From Pseudomonadota bacterium (GTDB lineage: Bacteria; Myxococcota_A; Polyangia; GCA-2747355), in assembly GCA_016711215.1 (NCBI GenBank), contig JADJTL010000001.1, positions 124,001-188,000 of the forward strand: DNA of 64,000 nucleotides. The letters are read 5' to 3'. Numbering within the stretch: the first letter of the stretch is position 1; each line of letters begins with the position of its first letter. Both the position numbers and the translations under genes were made by a program. Of the stretch, positions 26,489-36,257 are shown piece by piece. Under the pieces are notes generated by a model. The model was given only the letters and a program-made list of their open reading frames with translations. It ran no database searches and was not told where the DNA came from.

Positions 26489-26620
26489 CGCGAGCGCGCC
26501 GCAACCGCTCAGAAGGCCCCGGCTGCGACGGGCCGATCGACGGCCGCGACCCCGCTCTCCCTCGTCGCCCTCTTTTGCCCTCTACTCCCTCTTTCTCCCC
26601 CTCTCGGCACGGAGCAAGCC

Positions 26621-28120
26621 ATGGCAGCCGATCGCGTTCGGGTGCGGATCGCACCCAGCCCCACGGGAGATCCCCACGTGGGCACGGCCTACGTCGCGCT
26701 CTTCAACTACGCCTTCGCCAAGCATTACGGCGGAGATTTCATCCTGCGCATCGAGGACACGGACCGCGCGCGATCGAGCCGAGCGTCGGAGGAGGCGATC
26801 CTGCGCAGCCTGCGCTGGCTCGGGCTGCGCTGGGATGAGGGCCCCGATGTCGGCGGTCCCTGTGGCCCCTATCGCCAGTCCGAGCGCGCGGCGATCTACC
26901 GCGAGCATGCCGAGCTGCTGCTCGAGCGCGGCCACGCCTATCGCTGCTTCTGCTCAGCCGAGCGACTCGAGCGCCTGCGAGAACGGCAGCGCGCTGCCAA
27001 GACGCCGCCCGGCTATGATGGCCATTGCCGCGACCTGAGCGCCGACGAGGTGACCGCCCAGCTCGCCGGCGAGGCCCCTCACGTCGTGCGTCTCAAGATG
27101 CCGCGCGTCGGCGAGGCGCTCTTCGAAGACCAGCTCCGCGGCCTGATCCGCATGCCGCTCGCGAATAGCGACGATCAGGTACTCCTCAAGAGCGACGGGC
27201 TGCCGACCTACCATCTGGCCAACGTCGTCGACGATCACCTGATGGGTATTTCGCACGTCGTTCGCGCGGAGGAGTGGATTCCCTCCGTGCCGAAGCACCT
27301 GCGGCTCTACGAGGCCTTCGGCTGGGAGCCGCCGCGGATGGTGCACCTGCCGCTGCTGCGCAACAACGACAAGAACAAGAGCAAGATCTCCAAGCGCCGC
27401 AATCCGGTCAGCCTAGATTACTACCGCGAGGCCGGCATCTTGCCGCAGGCAATGGTGAACTTCCTTGGACTGATGGGGTGGTCGTTCGGCGGCGATCAGG
27501 AGAAGTTCACGCTCGAGGAGATGATCGGCCGCTTCGACCTCGCGCCGGGCAGCGTCGGGCTGACCGGGCCCGTCTTCGACCTCGAGAAGCTCTCCTGGCT
27601 CAACGGGCTCTATCTGCGCGAGCTGAGCGATGAGCAGCTCGTCGACCAGCTGATGGCGTGGCGTCTCAATCGCGAGTACTTCCTGCGGCTCGCGCCGCTG
27701 GTGCGCGAGCGGATGCGCCGCCTCGACGAATTCGTGCCGCTAACCGAGTTCTTCTTCAGCGGTGACCTCGACCTCAGCCTCGTCGGCAAGCAGCTCGTGC
27801 CGAAGAAGCGCGACGCTCGCGAAACGGCGGTGGTGATCGACGCGCTTGCGGACGAGCTCGACGGCGTGCGCGACTGGGCGCCCGAGGCGCTAGAGACGCT
27901 CTTGCGCGGCTGCTGCGAAGGGCTGCAATGGACCTCCCGTGAGGTCTTCATGATCGTGCGCATCGCCGTCAGCGGCCGCGCGGCCTCCCCGCCGCTCTTC
28001 GATACGATGGTCGCGGTGGGTAGAGACCTCTGTCGGCGCCGATTGCGGCAGGCCGCGGTCTGGCTGCGCGCCCAGCCGATCGCCCCAGCGGTACCCGTGG
28101 GGCCGCGCGAAGCGGGCTGA
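26621..28120 (+). CDS. gltX: Glutamyl-tRNA synthetase
   Basis: Charges tRNA-Glu (and in many bacteria tRNA-Gln) with glutamate. 499 residues, a normal bacterial length. The class I signature is APSPTGDPHVGTAYVALFN (the HIGH region) and the KMSKS loop appears as KSKISKRRNP. YHLANVVDDHLMGISHVVRAEEW is the typical tRNA-contact region. ATG at 26621 has GGAG 8 bases upstream. The short CPBP gene follows 8 bases downstream and is probably in the same operon. The 132-base gap upstream contains a pyrimidine-rich stretch and no other signal I can name. Confidence 0.97.
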   Translation: MAADRVRVRIAPSPTGDPHVGTAYVALFNYAFAKHYGGDFILRIEDTDRARSSRASEEAILRSLRWLGLRWDEGPDVGGPCGPYRQSERAAIYREHAELLLERGHAYRCFCSAERLERLRERQRAAKTPPGYDGHCRDLSADEVTAQLAGEAPHVVRLKMPRVGEALFEDQLRGLIRMPLANSDDQVLLKSDGLPTYHLANVVDDHLMGISHVVRAEEWIPSVPKHLRLYEAFGWEPPRMVHLPLLRNNDKNKSKISKRRNPVSLDYYREAGILPQAMVNFLGLMGWSFGGDQEKFTLEEMIGRFDLAPGSVGLTGPVFDLEKLSWLNGLYLRELSDEQLVDQLMAWRLNREYFLRLAPLVRERMRRLDEFVPLTEFFFSGDLDLSLVGKQLVPKKRDARETAVVIDALADELDGVRDWAPEALETLLRGCCEGLQWTSREVFMIVRIAVSGRAASPPLFDTMVAVGRDLCRRRLRQAAVWLRAQPIAPAVPVGPREAG

Positions 28121-28128
28121 GCAGGCCA

Positions 28129-29097
28129 ATGCTCGAGGCGCTACGACAGGCGGGAGTGTCGCGGGTTCAGCTCGCCGCGCTGCTGGCCTACCACCTGGGC
28201 GTCAATGTCGTGCTGCATCTGCACCAGCCCGTCGGCGCCGGGCTGCTGGTGCTCGGCTTCGTGCTCTTTGCGCGCCCGCTCGGGCGCCTGCTCGAGCATG
28301 CGCTGGTCGCGAGTTGGCGCGTGCTCGACGCCGAGGCCGCGGCGGAGCGTGCCGTGGACCCTGCCGGCAGCTTCGACCGCCAGCCGATCGTCGTGCTGAC
28401 CACCGCGGCGATCGTTCTGACCCTCATCGAGTACTACGGCACGCGTGGGGCGTTCGTCGACTTCGTCGGGCGCTTCCTGCCCACGCTGCGCCTGCACCGC
28501 CACTGGGAGCTCTACGGCTATGCCTATTGGTCGGGCTTCCGCCTCTGCGCCTACACGATCTTCCCATGGCTCGCGATTCACACGCTGTTGGGTGGCCAGG
28601 GCGTCCGTTTGCGGGATTGCGGGTTGGAGTGGCGTGGAGTGACCCGGCACCTCTGGCTCTACGCTGCGCTCTTCGTCTTTATTCTTCCCCCGGTGGTGGT
28701 CGCTTCCTTTACCCGGCCCTTTCAGCACACCTACCCCTTCTACGACCTGGCCGCCCGGAGCTGGGGCGACTTCCTCGCTTGGGAGCTGCTCTACGCGACG
28801 CAGTTCTTCGCGCTCGAGCTCTTCTTCCGTGGGTTCATGGTCCACCGGCTCAAGCGGGCGCTCGGTTCCCACGCGATCTTCGCGATGGCGCTGCCCTACT
28901 GCATGATCCACTACAACAAGCCGATCGCCGAGGTGCTCGGCGCCGTGGTCGCTGGCACCGTGCTTGGGACCCTCAGTCTGCGCACCCGATCGATCTGGTG
29001 CGGCTGGTTGATCCACGTCAGCGTCGCCGTGACGATGGACCTACTGGCCCTGCTCCACAAGACAGGCTGGCCAGGAAACCCGCAGTTCGTCGGATAG
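28129..29097 (+). CDS. CPBP-like membrane protease or relative
   Basis: 322 residues with about eight membrane helices. The motif ALELFFRGFMVHRL resembles the CPBP EExxxR element but has only one of the two adjacent acidic residues in standard form. A second element (MIHYNKPIAEVLGA) and a final CGWLIHVSVAVTMD carry the histidines expected in motifs 2 and 3. Family assignment is likely; catalytic competence is not assured. The start lies 8 bases after gltX, so co-transcription is expected. Its relation to the CPBP protein at 15023 is only at family level. Confidence 0.75.
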   Translation: MLEALRQAGVSRVQLAALLAYHLGVNVVLHLHQPVGAGLLVLGFVLFARPLGRLLEHALVASWRVLDAEAAAERAVDPAGSFDRQPIVVLTTAAIVLTLIEYYGTRGAFVDFVGRFLPTLRLHRHWELYGYAYWSGFRLCAYTIFPWLAIHTLLGGQGVRLRDCGLEWRGVTRHLWLYAALFVFILPPVVVASFTRPFQHTYPFYDLAARSWGDFLAWELLYATQFFALELFFRGFMVHRLKRALGSHAIFAMALPYCMIHYNKPIAEVLGAVVAGTVLGTLSLRTRSIWCGWLIHVSVAVTMDLLALLHKTGWPGNPQFVG

Positions 29098-29377
29098 ACT
29101 TGCGATGCCTTGGCGAAGGGAAAGGTGAGTAAAGGCGAATTGGTAGAGCAGTATAGCGATTTTCGTTTGAATGGTAAGTTGCATATGTGAATTGGCGTAA
29201 GAGCCCCAGGCACCTCGGTAGCGTCGCCAGCCGAAACCTCCGGTCGTCGGCCCGCCAGCGCCTCGGCGAATCCCAGGGGCGCGAGACGAACTTTTACAAT
29301 GTGGTGACAACTCCCACCGCGCGATCCGCTAGAAGTCGCATGTTCTAGAGCGGCGGGTGCCGCGGAGTGGGGGAGAT
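29098..29377. other. Intergenic region, locally AT-richer
   Basis: 280 bases between the CPBP gene and the glycosyltransferase gene. Bases ~29110-29205 are clearly AT-richer than the surroundings (for example TATAGCGATTTTCG and GTTGCATATG), so the glycosyltransferase promoter probably lies here. I do not see a convincing -35/-10 pair, a terminator or a repeat. Confidence 0.4.
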
Positions 29378-30847
<1,470 letters not shown>

Positions 30848-30940
30848 GGGGCAAGGCAGCGGCGGGGGCCGCGCGCGGCACTTGGTCCGCGGCAGGCTGA
30901 CGTCACGCAGCGCAGCGGGTCTTTCACGATTAGTTGTTGC

Positions 30941-31005
30941 GGCTGGTTGTTACGGCCGGTTGTTACGGTTTGTTCTTACGGTTGGTTCTTACGGTTGGTT
31001 CTTAC
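30941..31005 (+). repeat. Five tandem 13-bp repeats abutting the tmRNA 5' end
   Basis: Five consecutive 13-base units: GGCTGGTTGTTAC, GGCCGGTTGTTAC, GGTTTGTTCTTAC and GGTTGGTTCTTAC twice. They end exactly where tmRNA begins, so they cover the place where the -35 and -10 elements should be. A sixth, weaker unit may precede them. Confidence 0.85.
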
Positions 31006-31357
31006 GGGGGCGACACGGTTTCGACGGGGGTGAACGAAGCGAGGGCTGCAGGCGGAGGGTCTCTGTCACCTCCTTAATCCGATAGGGAACTATCAAACGC
31101 GAACTCGACTGAGTACGCACTGGCTGCCTAGGTAGCCAGCGTCCTACCAGCTCTCCCGTCTGTGACGGTTGGCTAGGGCGTCATCGAACAGGCTAGCCAA
31201 GGGCTCTGACGGTCGGGCCCACGGCGAAATAACAGGCCGTATGGCCTCGGGGCAGCCAGCCGGCGGGCGGTCTCGGGGTGACGAAAACCGTCGGCTAAGC
31301 TTGTAGACGCCTTCGTATTCGCACCTTCGGACGCGGGTTCGACTCCCGCCGCCTCCA
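31006..31357 (+). ncRNA. ssrA: tmRNA (transfer-messenger RNA)
   Basis: Rescues stalled ribosomes by trans-translation. The 5' end GGGGGCG pairs with CGCCTCC near the 3' end (one G-U pair), with GACACGGTTTCGACGG at the start and GGTTCGACTCCCGCC as the T-arm, the usual tRNA-like half. The resume codon GCG is at 31099; the tag reads A-N-S-T-E-Y-A-L-A-A and ends with TAG at 31129-31131. The discriminator base is A at 31357 and CCA is not encoded. SmpB, the partner protein, is not in this window. The final LAA is what ClpXP-type proteases recognise. Confidence 0.95.
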
Positions 31358-31361
31358 TATC

Positions 31362-31489
31362 TTCCGCTGCAGCGCGCGCTCGGCGTGCTGGTTTTCCGCT
31401 GCAGCGCGCGCTCGGCGTGCTGGTTTTCCGCTGCAGCGCGCGCTCGGCGTGCTGGTTTTCCGCTGCAGCGCGCGCTCGGCGTGCTGGGC
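31362..31489 (+). repeat. Four tandem 32-bp repeats after tmRNA
   Basis: Four back-to-back 32-base units, identical except for the last two bases of the final one. Each unit holds two palindromes, CGCTGCAGCG and AGCGCGCGCT. The array starts five bases after the tmRNA 3' end. Short palindromic units like these can fold into hairpins and might act in transcription termination. There are no unique spacers, so it is not a CRISPR array. Confidence 0.85.
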
Positions 31490-31537
31490 CCCTACGCTGC
31501 GCCGAGGCCTTGCTCCGCTCACCCGAGGAGCGCCCTG

Positions 31538-33076
31538 ATGCCAGCCGTTCTTCGACCCCTTGCGTCGTGGTTGGTGCTCGTCGCGCTGGCTGGCTGCAGC
31601 GCGCGGCGAGGGGCGGCGCCCGACGAGGCGTGCAAGCGGGGCGACACCCAGCCCGTTCCAGGCGCAGACTGCGGCTTGAACGGGCGGGGTACCCTCGAGC
31701 GCACCTGCGAGGTGGGCGGCTGGAGCGAGGCCACGGCCTGCGTCGATCCGGACCTTTGCGTGGATGGCGCCACGCAGGCGGGCGAGGCTGGCGAGGCGGG
31801 CTGCGGCTTTGGCGACCTCGGGCGGCTCGTTCAGCTCTGCCAGGCCGGCCGCTGGAGCGACTCCGACCAGTGCGTGAGCGCGAGCTGTACCGAGCACGTG
31901 GATTGCGGGGTGGGGCGATGTCTTGGAGGGAGCTGCGGTTGTCCGGCGCTCGAGGGCATCACGCCAGACGCTGCCTGGTCGCGGGCTCCCACGGGGCTTC
32001 TCTTGACCCCTGGGCAGAGCCATCCCGATGGCTCGACGAGCTATCTGATTGCCGACCCCAGCCTGCGCTTCGACGCCGAGGCGCGAAGCTGGAGGCTGTG
32101 GTTTTCAGGCCTCCGTGGAAGCTCCTTCTCGGGCGCTGACCAGACCGTCATCGAATACGCGGAGAGCGCCGACGGGTTGAGTTGGGTAGTCGCCGACGCG
32201 CCCGCGCTGGTCGAGGCGGCGGAGGGCTGGGATTCCCTGGCCGTCGAGACCCCTGATGTGCTCGTGGACCCCGCGGCTGCGCCGGCCCGTCGCTACCTCA
32301 TGGTGTATTCTGGAGCGAAGGAGCACCTGGCGGCCGGATATCGTGACTACCAGCTTGGCCTCGCCCTTTCCGCCGACGGCACGCGCTTCAGTCGCCTCTC
32401 GGCAGCCGCGTCACCCTACGGCCTAGCCGGTCTCGTCTTGACGGCGGGCGATGCGTTTCCCTCCCTGCCAAGCGTCAACGGAGGGGTCGTCGCCGATCCC
32501 GTACTGGCGCTGAAGGATGGCGTGTTTCACCTTTGGTTTTCGAGCCTCGGCTGTTCGGACGGTAACGTCTGTGAGCCCTCGAAGATCGTCGCCTTCGGCA
32601 TTGGCCACGCCACGTCGGCCGACGCGACCCACTGGACGATGGACGCCGGCAACCCCGTGCTGAAGGGCGGCCAACAGCCCAGCGTGAGCTGGGACCCCCA
32701 CGATTGCGTTTTCGAGCTCTGGTACAGCTACAAGGACGGAAGCGAGGGCGACACCATTCCCTCCGACTTCAACGCGGTGAAGGGCTTTCGCCATGCGATC
32801 TCCGCGGATGGCTCGAGCTGGTCTGAGGCCTCCGCGAACGACTTCGCCTGGGATATCGACGAGCCCGGTGAAGAACTCGGCCTGCTCACCGGCGTCGCGG
32901 TGGTGCGGGTCGGGCGGGCGCTCCAGCTCTACTACGTCGGCCTGGGAACCACAGGGATCCCGAGCGCCGAGTTCCACCTGCCGGTCAATCGCTGGTACGA
33001 CGGGGCCGGGTTCGTGCCAGGCACCTTCGGCCTGAAACGAGCGACCAGGCTACCGTCGGAACCTGCCAGGCGGTGA
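31538..33076 (+). CDS. Lipoprotein with Cys-rich N-terminus and possible GH43-like beta-propeller
   Basis: 512 residues. The signal peptide ends in LVALAGC, a lipobox. The next ~110 residues are rich in cysteine (CGLNGRGTLERTCE, CGFGDLGRLVQLCQ, CTEHVDCGVGRC), like small disulfide-rich modules. The rest resembles a five-bladed glycoside-hydrolase-type propeller: repeated patterns such as WRLWFSG, YAESADGLSW, YQLGLALSADGTRFS and FHLWFSS. Catalytic acids cannot be assigned, so an enzyme is not proven. ATG at 31538 has GAGGAG upstream; the upstream in-frame reading through the 32-bp repeats is rejected. The stop codon lies inside a mobile-like repeat (copy A), so the last ~5 codons may be a later replacement. 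Confidence 0.78.
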   Translation: MPAVLRPLASWLVLVALAGCSARRGAAPDEACKRGDTQPVPGADCGLNGRGTLERTCEVGGWSEATACVDPDLCVDGATQAGEAGEAGCGFGDLGRLVQLCQAGRWSDSDQCVSASCTEHVDCGVGRCLGGSCGCPALEGITPDAAWSRAPTGLLLTPGQSHPDGSTSYLIADPSLRFDAEARSWRLWFSGLRGSSFSGADQTVIEYAESADGLSWVVADAPALVEAAEGWDSLAVETPDVLVDPAAAPARRYLMVYSGAKEHLAAGYRDYQLGLALSADGTRFSRLSAAASPYGLAGLVLTAGDAFPSLPSVNGGVVADPVLALKDGVFHLWFSSLGCSDGNVCEPSKIVAFGIGHATSADATHWTMDAGNPVLKGGQQPSVSWDPHDCVFELWYSYKDGSEGDTIPSDFNAVKGFRHAISADGSSWSEASANDFAWDIDEPGEELGLLTGVAVVRVGRALQLYYVGLGTTGIPSAEFHLPVNRWYDGAGFVPGTFGLKRATRLPSEPARR

Positions 33077-33252
33077 AGTGTCGCCTGGCGCGGGCCGCCC
33101 TCGGCGGGCCGGCGCCAAGGCCGCCATTGGACGCGAGATATCGTGGACTCAGATTTCTTCCGTCGGAACGAGTACTTGCCACAATAGGCAAAGTAGCTCC
33201 AGTACCCAGAGGTGCAAAGTCTCACCGCGTAATATTAACCCGGGTCGGGACC
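33059..33252 (+). repeat. Hairpin repeat element, copy A
   Basis: A diverged copy of the family best seen at 41543 and 42617. It begins GAACCTGCCAGGCG and ends TAATATTAACCCGGGTCGGG. A perfect hairpin (CCAGGCG/CGCCTGG, 9-base loop) opens the element; a second long GC-rich hairpin covers ~33087-33116; a weaker one (GGTG/CACC, 33211-33226) sits near the 3' end. Shared inner blocks are GCCAAGGCCG, GTGGACTCAGA and TACTTGC. Its left end supplies the stop codon of the lipoprotein gene and its right end abuts an IS91-like fragment. Confidence 0.75.
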
Positions 33253-33256
33253 GCCG

Positions 33257-34400
33257 AGCCTGCCCAAGGTGGCCTACCGGCAGTGGACAGTGTCGCTGCC
33301 GTGGCGCATCCACTGGCAGGTGGGCACCAACACCAAGCTGCTCAGCGCGGCGTTGTCGGTGGTGTTACGCAGTCTGTTTGCCTGGCAACGGCGTGTGGCG
33401 CGGCGGGTCGGTATCGCCCAGCCTCTGTGTGGATCGGTGACCTTCATCCATCGGTTCAATTCACAGCTGCTTCTGTCCCCACACTTTCACGCGCTGGTGC
33501 CCGATGGCGTGTTCTCCGTCGACGAGGGTGGGGCGCTGGGTTTCGCGCAGCTCCCACCGCCGCGCGACGACGAAGTCGAAGCGCTCCTACGCCGCATCGG
33601 AGACCGCATCGAGGCGCTGGTGCAGCAGCAATGCGCTGATGCCATCGACGACGATGACCCCGATGCGCTGCAGCACTCGCGGAGGCCACCCAGCCGCCTC
33701 GTCGCCATCCATGGCAGACCCACCCGGCACCCCAGCCGCCGGCCCGGCCTCGCTGCTTTGCGCTCGACGGCTACTCGCTGCACGCCGACGTTGCAGTGGC
33801 CGCCGAGGATCGGCGTGGCTTGCGTCGGCTGCTCCGCTACGGTGCGCGACCGGCGCTGGCTGCCCGCCGTGTCTCGCTGTTAGAGGGCATGGTCGTCTAC
33901 AGGCTTCGCAAGCCCACCGCCACCGGACGGACGCAGCTTCAAATGACCCCGCAGCAGTTCATCCGGCGGCTTGCCGCCCTGACACCGCCACCTTGGCTCA
34001 ATCTCATCCGCTTCTATGGCGTTTTCGCCTCCGCCCACCGCCAGCGCCAGGCTATCGCCCAGCGCGTCGCCCAACAGCCTCGATCCGGCCGACGACCCGT
34101 TTGCTTGTCCGCCGCTGCGCCCCCAGCAGTCAACCGACCGCCATGACGCCCCTTCCTCCGCGCCGCCGCCGCACCTGCGCATCGCCTGGTCTGAACTCCT
34201 GCGGCGCACGTTCGACGATCCCCTCGTCTGCCCGCGCTGCCAACGTCGAATGCGTCTGATCGCTGTCGTCAAGGACCCCGACGCCATCGCCGCCAGCTTG
34301 GCTCACCCGCTCATCGCGACGACGACCCCGGCACCGGTCCCGACCCTCCGCAGTTGCCCCCGAACCTCGAGCCCCAGCCCGAGCTGTTCCAATCGAGACC
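33257..34400 (+). pseudogene. Remnant of IS91-family (Y2) transposase
   Basis: Pieces of one transposase lie in three frames. The first (33257 to about 33770) begins PKVAYRQWTVSLPWRIHWQ, then VTFIHRFNSQLLLSPHFHALVPDG, a typical IS91 motif region. The second (about 33770 to 34110) continues DGYSLHADVAVAAEDRRGL and LRRLLRYGARP. The third (to about 34400) has WSELLRRTFDDPLVCPRCQRRMRLIA, the usual C-terminal signature. The zinc-binding N-terminus is missing, and its place is taken by repeat copy A. At least two frameshifts break it, so it should be inactive. IS91 elements move by rolling-circle transposition and insert next to GAAC or CAAG. Confidence 0.82.
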
Positions 34401-34835
34401 TGAACCGCTCCAACCTCGCTGACCGCCATCGGCTCGGCCAGCGTTGGCCAGCTACGCCCGCTGCAGCCCTACGAGCCGACTGCTGCCCCTACACTGCTCG
34501 CCCGAGCGGCTGACTCACCGCCGCGAACCGCTGGCCCCGACCGGCGATACTCGCATCCGCAGGCGAAAACGTGGATTAAAGGCCATTACCCTTTCAGCGG
34601 CGATGGCGTCCCACGGCTCACCATCCTGAAGCTCGTCTGTGAAGAAGGACGGTGTGTGCTGGGATAGTGGCAGAAGTGCGCAGGCCAGCCGGTACAGCAT
34701 GCCCGCGGTGGAAGGCGGGTATTGTGACGCCCCCGGCTCCTCAAGCGATTCCGTCTCGAAAAGCAGTGATGTTTCAAGCCAGTCAGCGTGAAGGCTTGGG
34801 TGTTGCGAGCGCTTCTCTAGCTCTGCTAGGCGGTT
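34401..34835. other. Intergenic region after IS91 remnant
   Basis: About 430 bases between the transposase remnant and the WD40 gene. A short piece near 34560-34670 (reading TWIKGHYPFSGDGVPRLTIL in one frame) may be another relic, but I cannot place it. GC content falls toward the WD40 gene. No promoter, RNA or intact reading frame is convincing. Confidence 0.4.
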
Positions 34836-35786
34836 TTACTTGATCAGCGGTTCCCAGGGGTAGTCCCACATTCGCAGCAGTCCGTCAAAACCGCTCGTTA
34901 GAAGAGTTCCTACCTTGGGGTGTATCGCGATAGCCAGAACAGCATCTTCATGAGCAATTCCCGTGTCCTGTAATTCCATCTTTGTAACGTTCCACGCGTA
35001 TACACATCCGTTAGGTGCGCCGCAGAACAGTTGCCCACCCTGAAGTGAAAATACAGCGTTAGACCAATACATCTCAAGTGTCTCGTTGTTTACTAATCCA
35101 TCGGCAGCCCTTCCGCTATATTCGAACGCTCCGAGAAGCTTGACTGGCGCCAAGGAATACAGATTGACATCACGATCAGCGAAAGCAAACAGGTGTCCGT
35201 CTGGACTGAAACTTCCGCTACTCAGCGCATCGACATCTCGGTCGATGTTGTACAGCAGGTCCAAGTGACCTTCTCTAGTGAATTCGCAAAATTCTATCCA
35301 GGAGCCCCCTTGAGAGCAGCAAGAAAGGGCGACAACCTGTCCGTCAAATCGGAAGTTGATTGATACATTGCGTTCGCCCGCTTCCCTTTCGAAAACGGTC
35401 AACCCGTTCTTAATATCTACGACCCGAATGCGTTCTTCGTCCGAGCCAGCAATCAGAAACTTTCCGTCAGGCGAAAATTCAACAGCGTGTGTCTCCTCGC
35501 CAACCCGTCCAGGGATTTCGGATAGCAGGGACCCCGTAGCAAGGTGCCATAGTTTAACTTCGCAATTGCCTGCTGTTGCGATGATGTTCGCATCCGTTGG
35601 GTGTGTCGCAATTGCATTCAGGCGCCCATAATTCGTATGGATAGTTCGGATGCGTGCTGGATTCCCATCCAGCGACCATATTATGATTTGCCCATTGTCC
35701 TGTGCTCCGATTAGACGACAACCATCGGATGAGAAGCGCAGTGAGATAACGCTATTTATATTCACGTCTACTATAGTTGATTGCAT
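34836..35786 (-). CDS. WD40-repeat protein (low GC; candidate immunity or partner protein)
   Basis: 316 residues without signal peptide. Several WD40 units are visible: ISLRFSSDGCRLIGAQDNGQ then IIIWSLDG; HAVEFSPDGKFLIAGSDEE then IRVVDI; LAIAIHPKVGTLLTSGFDG then LLRMWDYPW. It should fold as a seven-bladed propeller. Coding sequence is much lower in GC than the neighbours, pointing to recent transfer. It lies 45 bases downstream of the deaminase-toxin gene on the same strand, with GGAG before its ATG, so it is co-expressed. In toxin loci the downstream gene usually encodes immunity, so that role is proposed by position; WD40 proteins have many other roles. Confidence 0.8.
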   Translation of the reverse strand: MQSTIVDVNINSVISLRFSSDGCRLIGAQDNGQIIIWSLDGNPARIRTIHTNYGRLNAIATHPTDANIIATAGNCEVKLWHLATGSLLSEIPGRVGEETHAVEFSPDGKFLIAGSDEERIRVVDIKNGLTVFEREAGERNVSINFRFDGQVVALSCCSQGGSWIEFCEFTREGHLDLLYNIDRDVDALSSGSFSPDGHLFAFADRDVNLYSLAPVKLLGAFEYSGRAADGLVNNETLEMYWSNAVFSLQGGQLFCGAPNGCVYAWNVTKMELQDTGIAHEDAVLAIAIHPKVGTLLTSGFDGLLRMWDYPWEPLIK

Positions 35787-35831
35787 AGTGTTCTCCGCCC
35801 AATATAAGTGCTAATTATAAGCAGTGCTTTT

Positions 35832-36149
35832 TTATTGTCCGTGCGTCACGACAACATCAATGCTTGGGTGGTCTTTCTTGAACGCCTGTATAGCATTCTT
35901 ACAGCTTGAACAAGGCTTCCTTGCGGTATGAACTCGGAGTGTGCCCTTAGCAGTTGGATTGTACTCCAAGTCCTTGGCAGCATTCTCTAATAGTTTTACT
36001 TCGCTGTCGGTGGAGCGATCTCCAGAATGATGGCCTCGCTTTTTAATTTCAAAAGTGCTGTCTCTGTACCTTCCTGTTCCTTTAACGGTGCCTGATGCTG
36101 TGGGCTTCCCACTATTTGCGAGATAGTCGCCCGTGTGCTTGCCATCCAC
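35832..36149 (-). CDS. Orphan deaminase-type toxin domain
   Basis: 105 residues from a GTG at 36149. It resembles the BURPS668_1122-type deaminase toxins found at the C-termini of polymorphic secreted toxins. Visible features are TDSEVKLLENAA (catalytic glutamate helix), and then HTARKPCSSC with the PCxxC zinc ligands, followed by AIQAFKKDHPSIDVVVTHG. The frame is open upstream to 36257 (preceding residues KDWAKGELEV), and a different frame further up reads like the end of an Rhs or similar core, so this may be the severed tip of a larger toxin. Low GC content indicates transfer. Without the delivery region it is likely inactive as a secreted toxin. Confidence 0.72.
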   Translation of the reverse strand: MDGKHTGDYLANSGKPTASGTVKGTGRYRDSTFEIKKRGHHSGDRSTDSEVKLLENAAKDLEYNPTAKGTLRVHTARKPCSSCKNAIQAFKKDHPSIDVVVTHGQ

Positions 36150-36257
36150 TTCAAGTTCGCCTTTCGCCCAGTCTTTCCGCAGGGATAGGCCGAATAGAGC
36201 GGGTTTGGGCCGACAGGGCCGGGTAGCCCGGGTGGCCGGCTGAGGCTGATTCCGATT

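Noticed and set aside
31362..31489. CRISPR array
   Set aside because: The 32-bp units follow one another without spacers, and there are no cas genes nearby.
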